Positions 57,801-64,000 of a stretch of DNA of 64,000 nucleotides are shown piece by piece. The notes under the pieces are model-generated. The model saw only the letters and a program-made list of their open reading frames with translations. It ran no database searches and was not told the DNA's origin. Position 1 is the stretch's first letter. Every line of letters starts with the position of its first letter. The stretch is from Vibrio parahaemolyticus (GTDB lineage Bacteria; Pseudomonadota; Gammaproteobacteria; Enterobacterales; Vibrionaceae): the NCBI RefSeq assembly GCF_900460535.1, contig NZ_UHIL01000002.1, positions 558,001 through 622,000 on the forward strand. Direction: 5' to 3'. Position numbers and translations under genes: made by a program.

Positions 57801-58794
57801 GATCGTTATGTCTATCGACGATGGTAAATCAGCAGGTGCCGATTTGGATTCGAAATACGATGCGATCGTGGCCGTGGTGAACTCAACGTCAACAGAGAAA
57901 TCATTTGTCGTGAAAGGCGCGACAGGTTTCGAGCTGCATGAAGTTCAACAAAACTCTGCAGATGACATCGTGAAAGGTGCAAGCTTCGCCAATGAAACCT
58001 TTACAGTACCAGCACTGACTACTGCGGTATTCGTACAGCCACAAGACGGCGCGCAAGGTGTGGGTCTGCCAGTCAATACGGACAACAAAGACGTATCGAG
58101 CATTCCTCCTTTCGGTGAAACCGTGGTTTACGTGAAAGGCACAATGAACAATTGGTCAGACAACAGCGACTGGGCAATGACTTTCATTGGCAACGGCATG
58201 TACTCAGTAACAGGCGTACTTGAAGCAGGCAGCCACGAGTTCAAATTTGCGGACACAGGTTGGGCAAATCCGAACATCGGTTGTTCTGTGGCAACAGTGG
58301 GCAGCGGCTCTCTGGAGCTAGGCGCAGACGAAAACTGTAAACTCACCGTCGCAGAAACAGGCAAGTACAACTTCACACTGAACGCGCTATACGTTCAAGA
58401 TGAGAAAGTTGAAAAACCTGTGGTTTCCGTAACCAAATCTGCGGATGCACCAACGTTTGGTGAAACAGCACTGTACCTACGTGGCACCATCACAAGTTGG
58501 GACACTCCGGCGCAAGATTCAGCAGCGAAGTTCAGCTACGTCGCCAATGATGTTTACTCGCTAGACATTGACTTAGCTGCGGGTAGCTACGAGATGAAGA
58601 TTGCAAGTGCAGACTGGGCAGCAGACACCAACTTCGGCGGCGAAGGCAGTGTTGAGCTTGGTAAAGCACTGACGATGGAAGTCGGTGGCGGTAGTGCAAA
58701 CCTAAAAATTGCGATTGCAGAAGCAGGAAATTACAACTTCCATTTCAATGCGGCTGACAAGTCAGCACCAATCGTAACCGTCACGAAGAACTGA
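54805..58794 (+). CDS. pulA: Pullulanase-type alpha-1,6-glucosidase lipoprotein
   Basis: A protein of about 1329 residues from a GTG at 54805, chosen because a lipoprotein signal with lipobox ISGC (Cys about 27) then follows directly. A TTG at 54712 would add 31 residues, and neither has a strong ribosome site. Domains in order: CBM41-like (from about 50), CBM48 (about 318-410), GH13 catalytic domain with VVYNH (about 605), DGFRFD (nucleophile Asp about 678), YGEGWD (Glu about 707) and KHDNQ (Asp about 845), then a pullulanase C-terminal domain. Two beta-sandwich repeats close the protein (about 1101-1210 and 1212-1329), each opening FGET and containing VKG/LRG...W. It debranches pullulan and starch. 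Klebsiella PulA is surface-exposed through type II secretion; the same is likely here. Confidence 0.92.
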   Translation: MDNKTFKLSTIAKTVLPLISIAVISGCGSDSTSDDTTNPGSGLYPAGENEVVIYYKRDIASASTASDYKGWGLHLWNGEGCTSTDLEAMGIAGTGTDWSAPRPFDGINDTYGAYYVLKVNPDASDPHECMNFILHKGDEKAFGSSNSKVELTKIGESKGLFGFHGSSELYYEPIEERPVDIDGQKAHWLDANTIAWEAAANADSMKLFYSLTNDIKMDEDKQISGGTAVELTKAGDLSDGLKSRFRHLASLQAAGIDVDDATLRTILKSQIVMVAYNANGDVISATEVQKPGVLDAVFADSKAGNAISQELGAIVEGGAATFKLWAPTAQDVALIIYDENLKEETTVAMKEDSATGIWVSEAQSNVVNKYYRYKVKVYHPTTGVIETRLVTDPYSLSLSKNSMYSQVIDLDDPSLMPQGWSDYERPTVKKDEDHVLYESHLRDFSFNDTKGTKEYNGKYLALTEADRESVSHLQALKDAGLTTLHILPAFDIATVDEEAANRVDITDTVGKLCGIKPEASVCDEVDGAKVIEDVLNSYDPATGSAQALMNDLRMLDSFNWGYDPFHYTVPEGSYATDPNGSKRILEFREMVQATHKMKLKLIMDVVYNHTNASGINDKSVLDKIVPGYYHRLNVNTGGVENSTCCDNTATENLMMGKLMVDSLKVWADDYKVDGFRFDLMGHQPKDVMVYALEQIRKIDENTLFYGEGWDFGEVSNNARFDQATQLNMAGTEIGTFSDRLRDAVRGGSPFDGGVDSEGKHPLRFNQGFGNAAYANEETKVDAESVNGRLHNQDLVRLGMAGNLADFVLLDYKGDTKLGKNVDYNGAPAGYTKVPSENISYVSKHDNQTLWDNNAYKIATATPSADRARMQSVSLSTVMLGQGIPFIHMGSELLRSKSMQRDSYDSGDWFNRVFFDGSDNNWNVGLPREDKDGANWELIKKIVSDTTANPDTTDIELTKQQFLELLKIRSSSELFRLDTAQEVMNRVDFRNVGKDQVEGLIVMSIDDGKSAGADLDSKYDAIVAVVNSTSTEKSFVVKGATGFELHEVQQNSADDIVKGASFANETFTVPALTTAVFVQPQDGAQGVGLPVNTDNKDVSSIPPFGETVVYVKGTMNNWSDNSDWAMTFIGNGMYSVTGVLEAGSHEFKFADTGWANPNIGCSVATVGSGSLELGADENCKLTVAETGKYNFTLNALYVQDEKVEKPVVSVTKSADAPTFGETALYLRGTITSWDTPAQDSAAKFSYVANDVYSLDIDLAAGSYEMKIASADWAADTNFGGEGSVELGKALTMEVGGGSANLKIAIAEAGNYNFHFNAADKSAPIVTVTKN

Positions 58795-58825
58795 GCTCTC
58801 CAGTTTTCACAACATCCGTAAATAC

Positions 58826-58856
58826 AAGGGGAAGCATTATGCTTCCCCTTTCTTAT
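58826..58856. terminator. Terminator between convergent pulA and the nuclease gene
   Basis: A stem AAGGGGAAGCAT/ATGCTTCCCCTT is followed by T-rich sequence on the plus strand. Confidence 0.87.
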
Positions 58857-58907
58857 TCTCAATGGTTCGCCGTGAGATTGACTCGCAATGTTGAAACCAA
58901 TTGCGCG

Positions 58908-60524
58908 TTAATTCCCCCAAATTTGCTCAACAAATTCAGGATGATCGATAAACGGGTTGCGGTTCCCTTGGAACTCAAACACTAAGTCATTGCGACGGAT
59001 TTCTTTCGCGCTAACAGGATCATTTTTGTGCCAACGTTTCAGCATGTTTAGCATCCAAGGTTCAAATACGTTCGTACTGGAGCCATCCAACACCGCGTCA
59101 GAGTTGCTCGTGTTGTTCTCCCAATTGCCAATCACGTTCTCATAACGGGTTGCCATGTAAAAATACGCGCGCGCAAAATCGCCTTTAAACTCATCAATCG
59201 GCTCAAACACGGTGCCTGAATAACCCAGTGCAGTGCTCGCTTGACCTAGCTTAGAACCATTACTGGAAACATAAGTCGAGGTGCCTACTTCGCCAAATGG
59301 CCAGTTGCTACGTTTAGCGTTTACGTAACCATCGGTGGCAAACAAATGGTGACCGTCTGAGTTCATCGGTTCAACTTTTCCACCAAACCAGCTTTTCGGG
59401 AACGAGTGTTCACGGTTGTAGCAATCCCCTTCTTGACTGTATTGACCGCATTGGTCGGTTACTTTCGTGAAACTCACTGCGTCGTTGCCCGAAGGCTTCT
59501 CTGAATACATATCGAGGATGGAGCCGTCTTTCTCGTAGTAGTTATCCAAATCTGCGTCTTTTACCAAAGTCCAAATCGCTGAATAGCCACGGCTGGAGTG
59601 ATTATTGATGATGTTAAACAACGCCGTTTTGAGTGCGTAGCCTGTCTTGCCAGACGCGGCTTGATAATACCCATCAACCACTGGTGGAGTCGTGGTGGTG
59701 TCACCTAACGTAAAATCAGTGGTTTCGCTTTTGGCGAACTCAGCGCCAGAAGCAAGGGTCTTGGCTCCTTCCATCAACGTGTACGAACCCGCGCCACTTC
59801 CACAACAAATGCCGTCACCATACTCATCTTGAATGGTGAACTGGTAGTCACCGTCGGCTAAACACATGCTTTTTTCAACGGTGGTTGCCGACTCATAACC
59901 CTGACCAGAGAACAGTACTGCGGATTGGCTGTTTTTCAGCGTCCAACTCGTTTCAGAACCATAGTTGTCGGTCGTGAGAGTCAAGACCACTTGGTGATCA
60001 CTACAGCTCTCTACGGGAGGCTGCGTGCTTGTCTCGGTCGGTTGGAAGTTATCGACATAAACCACTTCTGAGCCGTCAAAGCCCGCTTCATCATAAAAAC
60101 GTAATCCCACATCGATGGTTTTCGTGGTCGTCGCGGTGTAATTGAGTGTGAGTTCTTGCCACTGATTCGTTTGCTGCGGATTGGAGTAGCCGTGATAACC
60201 GTCTGCCACCAATCGAGCTTTTACATGCCCTTCAGTGTGATACACCGAGACTGAGAACGGATAGGTTTTCCCTTGCTCCACATTAATGGTTTGCAAAAAG
60301 TCGGTGTTGCTCTGGGTACCCGTGTTCACGACGACTTGAGCAGCCAAGCCGCCCGATTTGATTTGTTCGCTGCTTGGCGACACCGCGATGCCAGCGTCAA
60401 TCACTGACCACTGCGTAGGTGCATTGCCATTCCACTGTTCAAAGTCACCATTAAGAATTTGGCTATACGCAAGCGGAGAGCTAACGGCAGCAAGGAGACA
60501 AAGAGGAGCTGTGATGGATTTCAT
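58908..60524 (-). CDS. Secreted endonuclease I family nuclease with N-terminal accessory domains
   Basis: A 538-residue protein with a signal peptide (ending AYS-QIL). Residues about 20-165 form a carbohydrate-binding-like beta sandwich (ILNGDFEQWNGNAPTQWSV). Residues about 175-275 carry a Cys-rich domain with DEYGDGICCGSGAGSYTL, common in secreted marine proteins. The C-terminal half is the EndA/Xds-type domain with the His-metal centre (CYNREHSFPKSWF; DGHHLFATDGYVNAKRSN; RNPFIDHPE). It probably degrades extracellular DNA. It is single, between pulA and an amylase lipoprotein; its presence in a starch block may be incidental. Confidence 0.88.
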   Translation of the reverse strand: MKSITAPLCLLAAVSSPLAYSQILNGDFEQWNGNAPTQWSVIDAGIAVSPSSEQIKSGGLAAQVVVNTGTQSNTDFLQTINVEQGKTYPFSVSVYHTEGHVKARLVADGYHGYSNPQQTNQWQELTLNYTATTTKTIDVGLRFYDEAGFDGSEVVYVDNFQPTETSTQPPVESCSDHQVVLTLTTDNYGSETSWTLKNSQSAVLFSGQGYESATTVEKSMCLADGDYQFTIQDEYGDGICCGSGAGSYTLMEGAKTLASGAEFAKSETTDFTLGDTTTTPPVVDGYYQAASGKTGYALKTALFNIINNHSSRGYSAIWTLVKDADLDNYYEKDGSILDMYSEKPSGNDAVSFTKVTDQCGQYSQEGDCYNREHSFPKSWFGGKVEPMNSDGHHLFATDGYVNAKRSNWPFGEVGTSTYVSSNGSKLGQASTALGYSGTVFEPIDEFKGDFARAYFYMATRYENVIGNWENNTSNSDAVLDGSSTNVFEPWMLNMLKRWHKNDPVSAKEIRRNDLVFEFQGNRNPFIDHPEFVEQIWGN

Positions 60525-60769
60525 TATACTTTTCCATTAGTTATGTAAATCCCACACACGATAAACATATTAGTTAGGCATAAATAACCCGTAAGTCACA
60601 CTTTTACGTTGCACGAGTGTTAATTTGCTTTTTAATGTGCAGCTTATCTCACAAATATCGTACGGATTAACAGCAAAATACCTGAACAAAACGCGAGGTA
60701 GCCAGTTATCCGCACTCTGGTAAAAACCATTGAGAAGTTGAGAAAAAAGGAGAGAAGTAGAGCGAAAAA
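60525..60769. other. Intergenic region upstream of the nuclease
   Basis: No gene is seen. It contains the 17-base motif TGTGCAGCTTATCTCAC (60636-60652), which recurs with two changes upstream of pulA (54550-54566). Confidence 0.5.
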
Positions 60770-60812
60770 AGCCAAGTGTGCACCTATGGGGGTCAGCAAC
60801 AACACTTGGCTT
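60769..60812 (-). terminator. Terminator of the amylase lipoprotein gene
   Basis: A 10-bp stem AGCCAAGTGT/ACACTTGGCT with a long loop precedes a T-run on the minus strand. Confidence 0.75.
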
Positions 60813-60869
60813 GTGTATTAGAAAAGTTCTGTACAGCTCAACCGATGAACGGCAATGCTGGATAATTCC

Positions 60870-62480
60870 TTAGGGAGTTACCGCAAAGAATCGCCCTTGT
60901 AATGGCGACATCGGAAGTTGATATTGACCATTGCTCGGAGCAATTTTTTCATTCGTGAGCAAATCCACCAGCTCACCTGTGCCAACACTCTCCTGAGCAA
61001 GAATGACGGTTCTCGCGGTCTCTAAGGTATTTAGCGCAAACAAGACTTTGTCCGAACCAGATTGTTTCAAGTCCACATAACTGCCGTTACTCGCAACTAA
61101 ATTCGTGCGTGACCCTTGATAAAGAGCGGGATGCGCATCGCGCATTGTCATCAGCGATGTCACATAAGCTTTGAGATCGGCTTGGTTTGCATCAAGCGTC
61201 GCCGTCACGCCTTCAATTTTCGCACTGCTACGCGCAACGTGATCATCGCACAAACCTTGAATAGCACAGGTGTTGTTGTCTTCTTTTGCGGCAAAACCAT
61301 CCACTTGATCCCCGATTTCATCGCCGTAGTACAGCGTGATTGGCCCAGTGTAGGCAGCTTGGAAGGCAAACGCGGCTTTATGGCGTAACCAATATTCTGC
61401 ATCATTCACATCCGCCAATTTTCCGCGCTGCAACAAGTCACCAAAGCGCACTAAATCATGGTTACCGATCATCAAATTCGGCTGCGCATGTGTTGGATAT
61501 TGGTTGTGTGTGCTGTAGCCGTTGTCTAGCCAATCCACACCGCGACCACCCACGCCACTCTCATTCACGGCCAAAGTTTCAACGATGCGATAGCGCATAG
61601 GGAAGTCAAACGCAGAGCACAATGCTGGATCGCTGTTCGATCCATACGCCTCATTCGCGATCTCTGACTCCCCTTTCCAAATCTCTGCCACCATGTAACC
61701 CAACGGATTCACTTGTTCGCCTTTGCTATTGGTGTACGTCACACTTTGTGAGGCTTCATCGACGGCTTTACGAAGTTGTGTCCAAGCGTCTGTCGGAACT
61801 TGATAGGCTTGATCTAAACGCCAGCCGTCAATCTTGAGTTCTTTGATCCAATACGTCGCCACCTCTTTGTAGAAATCGAGACTGGCTGGGTAATCCACGG
61901 GATTGCTTGAGCCTGAAGGCAACAAGCCGGAAGGCGAGGGTTTGATCAAACCATTCTTATGGTGGCCAAATACGCCATCAAAAAATACGTACAAACCGCG
62001 TTTGTGTGCTTCTTCGACTAGAGTTTTCGCGGTCGCTAAGTCACCAAATTTGGGGTAGATTTTAAAGTAATCTGTCGCAAAATAGCCGGTGGCGTCCAAA
62101 CGATCCGCCCAATGATCTTGTCCTGCTGTCGCTTCTGACTCAAAAACTGGCGTCAACCAAATCGCATTCATCCCTAAGTCTTGGATGTAATCGAGTGAAT
62201 CAATCACCCCTTGCAAATCACCATTGTGATGGCTGGTACCATAACCTGTACCGTGACCAATGCTTGTATCACCATCAACAAAACTCTCTACCATGATTTG
62301 ATAAGTACGAAGTTGGTTACTTTGCGTCATGACATTGGCTTGGCAAGCATAACTCGTATCCGGTAGCGGCGTGCTGCTATTACTGTCGCCACCAGAAGAA
62401 TTACACGCAGATAGAGCACCAATCACACTTAACGCAAGCAACGATCGATACAGGCGATGGTTACGTAGAACATTACGCAT
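60870..62480 (-). CDS. GH13 alpha-amylase lipoprotein
   Basis: A 536-residue protein with a lipoprotein signal (lipobox LSAC, then NSSGGDSNSS linker) and a GH13 domain. The catalytic regions are DGVFGHH (region I), GWRLDQAY (nucleophile Asp about 223), MVAEIWKG (Glu about 266) and GNHDLVRF (Asp about 342), followed by a short C-terminal beta domain. It cuts alpha-1,4 glucans, probably at the outer membrane; side (periplasm or surface) cannot be read. An AGGGAGAG ribosome site precedes the ATG, and just upstream lies a 10-bp inverted repeat. It sits downstream of malM and the module-only lipoprotein on the same strand but behind a terminator-like hairpin. Confidence 0.9.
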   Translation of the reverse strand: MRNVLRNHRLYRSLLALSVIGALSACNSSGGDSNSSTPLPDTSYACQANVMTQSNQLRTYQIMVESFVDGDTSIGHGTGYGTSHHNGDLQGVIDSLDYIQDLGMNAIWLTPVFESEATAGQDHWADRLDATGYFATDYFKIYPKFGDLATAKTLVEEAHKRGLYVFFDGVFGHHKNGLIKPSPSGLLPSGSSNPVDYPASLDFYKEVATYWIKELKIDGWRLDQAYQVPTDAWTQLRKAVDEASQSVTYTNSKGEQVNPLGYMVAEIWKGESEIANEAYGSNSDPALCSAFDFPMRYRIVETLAVNESGVGGRGVDWLDNGYSTHNQYPTHAQPNLMIGNHDLVRFGDLLQRGKLADVNDAEYWLRHKAAFAFQAAYTGPITLYYGDEIGDQVDGFAAKEDNNTCAIQGLCDDHVARSSAKIEGVTATLDANQADLKAYVTSLMTMRDAHPALYQGSRTNLVASNGSYVDLKQSGSDKVLFALNTLETARTVILAQESVGTGELVDLLTNEKIAPSNGQYQLPMSPLQGRFFAVTP

Positions 62481-62495
62481 TTTACTCTCCCTAAT

Positions 62496-62526
62496 TTACT
62501 CAAATAACCTACAAACATTTGAGTAA
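62496..62526 (-). repeat. 10-bp inverted repeat in the amylase leader
   Basis: TTACTCAAAT (62496-62505) and ATTTGAGTAA (62517-62526) are perfect inverted copies with an 11-base spacer, ending 15 bases before the amylase start on the transcribed strand. It is an operator or mRNA stem. Confidence 0.55.
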
Positions 62527-62530
62527 TAAA

Positions 62531-62565
62531 ATTAACCCCGACATGTTTTCCATGTAGGGGTTAAT
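62531..62565 (-). terminator. Terminator-like hairpin after the module-only lipoprotein gene
   Basis: Nested stems ATTAACCCC/GGGGTTAAT and ACATG/CATGT precede T-rich sequence on the minus strand. Confidence 0.65.
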
Positions 62566-62600
62566 AAATAAAAACAAATTTTAAATAACTGAATGGAATA

Positions 62601-63077
62601 TTATTGGCACTTATTTACCATTATTGAATAAGGTGAGCCATCATCTTTAAATTCTAAACTCCAAAGATATTGACCAGTCTCTTTAATTTCTAGTTTTGTA
62701 TCTGTACCGTAACCACCGCAAGTCAGTTCATTTAATTGTCCGACCGATAATTTTTTACCTTTGGCAGTAAACTGAGGTTTCCATTGTTCAGCGGCATACT
62801 GCATTTTGTAATTACCTGAAACTTCATCGGTAATCACTTGATAGACATTATTCCCTTTATAGGTCAGTTTGCGCTTGGCAGTGTGCTTCCAATCTGCATT
62901 AGGGAAACTACCTACAACAAAAATGTCTTTAGACAACGGGCCTGACTCTGCTGAATCCGGCAAACTACAATTTGTCATCATATCAATCTGCGTGCTCGTA
63001 AATGCAACCGCATTATTTACTTCATCTTGAGTTGTATTTTCTGATGATGTGGACGAGCACGCAGACAAGATAGACAC
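62601..63077 (-). CDS. Small lipoprotein with one pullulanase-type beta-sandwich module (signal peptide apparently frameshifted)
   Basis: A frame of 158 codons from a GTG at 63077. It has lipobox SILSAC with Ser/Thr linker, then one domain with IFVVGSFPNADW, YKGNNVYQV, GNYKMQYAAEQW and ETGQYLWSLEF. This pattern is shared with the two C-terminal repeats of PulA (VYVKGTMNNW, GNGMYSV, GSHEFKFADTGW, ETGKYNFTL). The in-frame start leaves only five residues before the lipidated Cys region. A full signal peptide exists upstream from a GTG at 63118 with AAGGA before it, but one base out of frame at a run of five A. Either the A-run is miscounted or the gene is damaged. It probably binds alpha-glucan at the membrane; that is inference. 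Confidence 0.75.
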   Translation of the reverse strand: MSILSACSSTSSENTTQDEVNNAVAFTSTQIDMMTNCSLPDSAESGPLSKDIFVVGSFPNADWKHTAKRKLTYKGNNVYQVITDEVSGNYKMQYAAEQWKPQFTAKGKKLSVGQLNELTCGGYGTDTKLEIKETGQYLWSLEFKDDGSPYSIMVNKCQ

Positions 63078-63242
63078 AGCGGCTAAAGTACATGCTGTAT
63101 TTATAATTAATTTTTCACGTTATATCCTTATTTTTATTAGACCAAGAACTAATCAAATTAGAACATATATATTATGACTCTAAATAAAATAAACTTTAAA
63201 TAGAAATAATATAATGTGTGAAAAAGATAACTAAATGCGAAA

Positions 63243-63273
63243 TAAAAAAGCCGACTATCTTAGCCGGCTTTTT
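63243..63273 (-). terminator. Terminator of malM
   Basis: A stem AAGCCG/CGGCTT (63248-63270) precedes a T-run on the minus strand. Confidence 0.8.
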
Positions 63274-63281
63274 GAAATTAC

Positions 63282-64000
63282 CTATTTGCTATTCACTGCT
63301 TTTACAAATACTTCTTGCGCACCTTCAATTCCTAACGCTTTTGCTTCATCAAGTAAGCTCAGAGCTTTAGGGATATCATCTGCTTTTACCGCCGCTTTAA
63401 TTGCGTTGTGGTAGTAAGTTTGTGTTTCAGGCTGTACTGATTCAACCGCCTTGACCGCAACTGGAGCCGCTGTTGGTCCACTACTTGATGTTCCGATTGA
63501 GAAGAAACTCACACGGTCAATCGAGACTTCAATCTTACCTGTATCACTGTTTGGAATTGGAATATCTTTTACTTCTGGTAAGTAATTGCCTCGTCCCTCT
63601 GCATCCAATCGCGCAGGGTGAATCACATCCGTAAATCCACCTAGATCCGATTGATCAGTGTAAACAATTAGGTAAACAGAATCTAAACCCACTGGTGGGA
63701 AGAAGTCTTTTTCAGCGACTAGACGGTTTCCAAGATGAAGACGAGGTTTTGTGTACTCAAACTCCGCTTTGCCGTAGTTTTCAATTTCTTTACCGTTTTT
63801 ATCTACGATAATCGCTCTTGGTACGAAAGCTGTGTCTTCGATCAAACTAGTGATTTTAATGGCAAACTCACCACGGTCAGCAGGCAACTCAAACACCGCA
63901 ACACGGCTGTCGATATCTTTGTATTCCAGCACTTGGCTCTGAGTAGTGATATCTACAATTGCAGAACTAGGAAGCTTCATTTTTACAGCTTGAAGCTCAG
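63282..64000 (-). CDS. malM: Maltose operon periplasmic protein MalM (5' end outside window)
   Basis: The C-terminal about 239 residues are in view. The frame stays open to the window edge (ELQAVKMKLPSSAIVDI), so an internal ATG at 63980 is not the true start. Features match MalM: a beta-rich domain (VAVFELPADRGEFAIKITS; VYLIVYTDQSDLGG), a Pro/Ala/Val hinge and a C-terminal helical pair (YYHNAIKAAVKADDIPKALSLLDEAKALG). MalM is a periplasmic protein of the lamB-malM operon, and its biochemical role is not settled. A maltoporin gene is expected just beyond the window. It is followed by a terminator and then the module-only lipoprotein gene. Confidence 0.92.
   Translation of the reverse strand, partial: ELQAVKMKLPSSAIVDITTQSQVLEYKDIDSRVAVFELPADRGEFAIKITSLIEDTAFVPRAIIVDKNGKEIENYGKAEFEYTKPRLHLGNRLVAEKDFFPPVGLDSVYLIVYTDQSDLGGFTDVIHPARLDAEGRGNYLPEVKDIPIPNSDTGKIEVSIDRVSFFSIGTSSSGPTAAPVAVKAVESVQPETQTYYHNAIKAAVKADDIPKALSLLDEAKALGIEGAQEVFVKAVNSK

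Noticed and set aside
1..64000. CRISPR array, insertion sequence, integron or prophage
   Set aside because: No regularly spaced repeats, transposase or integrase motifs, attachment-site duplications or phage structural genes were seen on either strand.

Overview
The window is a gammaproteobacterial chromosome segment that reads as Vibrio, most likely a Harveyi-clade species (V. parahaemolyticus/alginolyticus type) and probably the second chromosome. The reasons are a gbpA gene under a cyclic-di-GMP-I riboswitch, divergent malPQ/malT with a nearby lipoprotein pullulanase, an inducible speF-potE pair, and dense, short-spaced genes of moderate GC with intact Shine-Dalgarno sites. The species call is inference; the genus call is fairly firm. 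No rRNA, tRNA, insertion sequence, integrase or CRISPR array was seen.

Layout. 1-2202: 3' part of a secreted GH13 amylase with a glucodextranase-like C-terminus. 2287-11597: housekeeping and surface genes (D,D-carboxypeptidase, S33 peptidase, GNAT, TrhO, riboswitch plus GbpA, patatin, MarC, NfsA). 12016-15839: wza-wzb-wzc export/kinase trio with no sugar biosynthesis genes beside it. 15904-20848: YdhR/membrane pair divergent from a LysR regulator, a DUF1835 protein, a DAACS symporter. 20953-25380: DUF1232 protein, yjiH-yjiG-M20 peptidase operon, a small membrane protein and a DsbA-like oxidoreductase. 25448-39194: maltodextrin/glycogen core (malS, mtgA, glgB, malQ, malP, and divergent malT). 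39785-46601: PopT, a copper-delivery trio, a lone EIIB, an rsgA copy with an unusual leader, sstT, an orphan pilin-like protein. 46651-51510: pdxY, a MazE/AbrB-like protein, potE and speF. 51921-54261: XRE/zinc-ribbon regulator and a Sel1-repeat protein. 54805-64000: second starch block (pullulanase lipoprotein, endonuclease I-type nuclease, amylase lipoprotein, small module-only lipoprotein, malM).

How the genes work together. The two starch blocks form one pathway. Lipoprotein pullulanase and amylase cut alpha-glucans at the cell surface or in the periplasm. MalS trims maltodextrins in the periplasm, and MalP and MalQ process imported maltodextrins in the cytoplasm, while GlgB feeds glycogen. 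Candidate MalT boxes (GGAGGA/GGATGA cores) precede pulA and malP, and two near-perfect CRP sites lie between malP and malT.

Most worth a second look: a small lipoprotein that looks like a free-standing copy of the pullulanase C-terminal module and whose signal peptide is out of frame by one base; the structured leader with a 14-codon ORF before rsgA; an orphan intrinsic terminator with a possible competing stem on the minus strand downstream of malT; and an orphan pilin-like protein.
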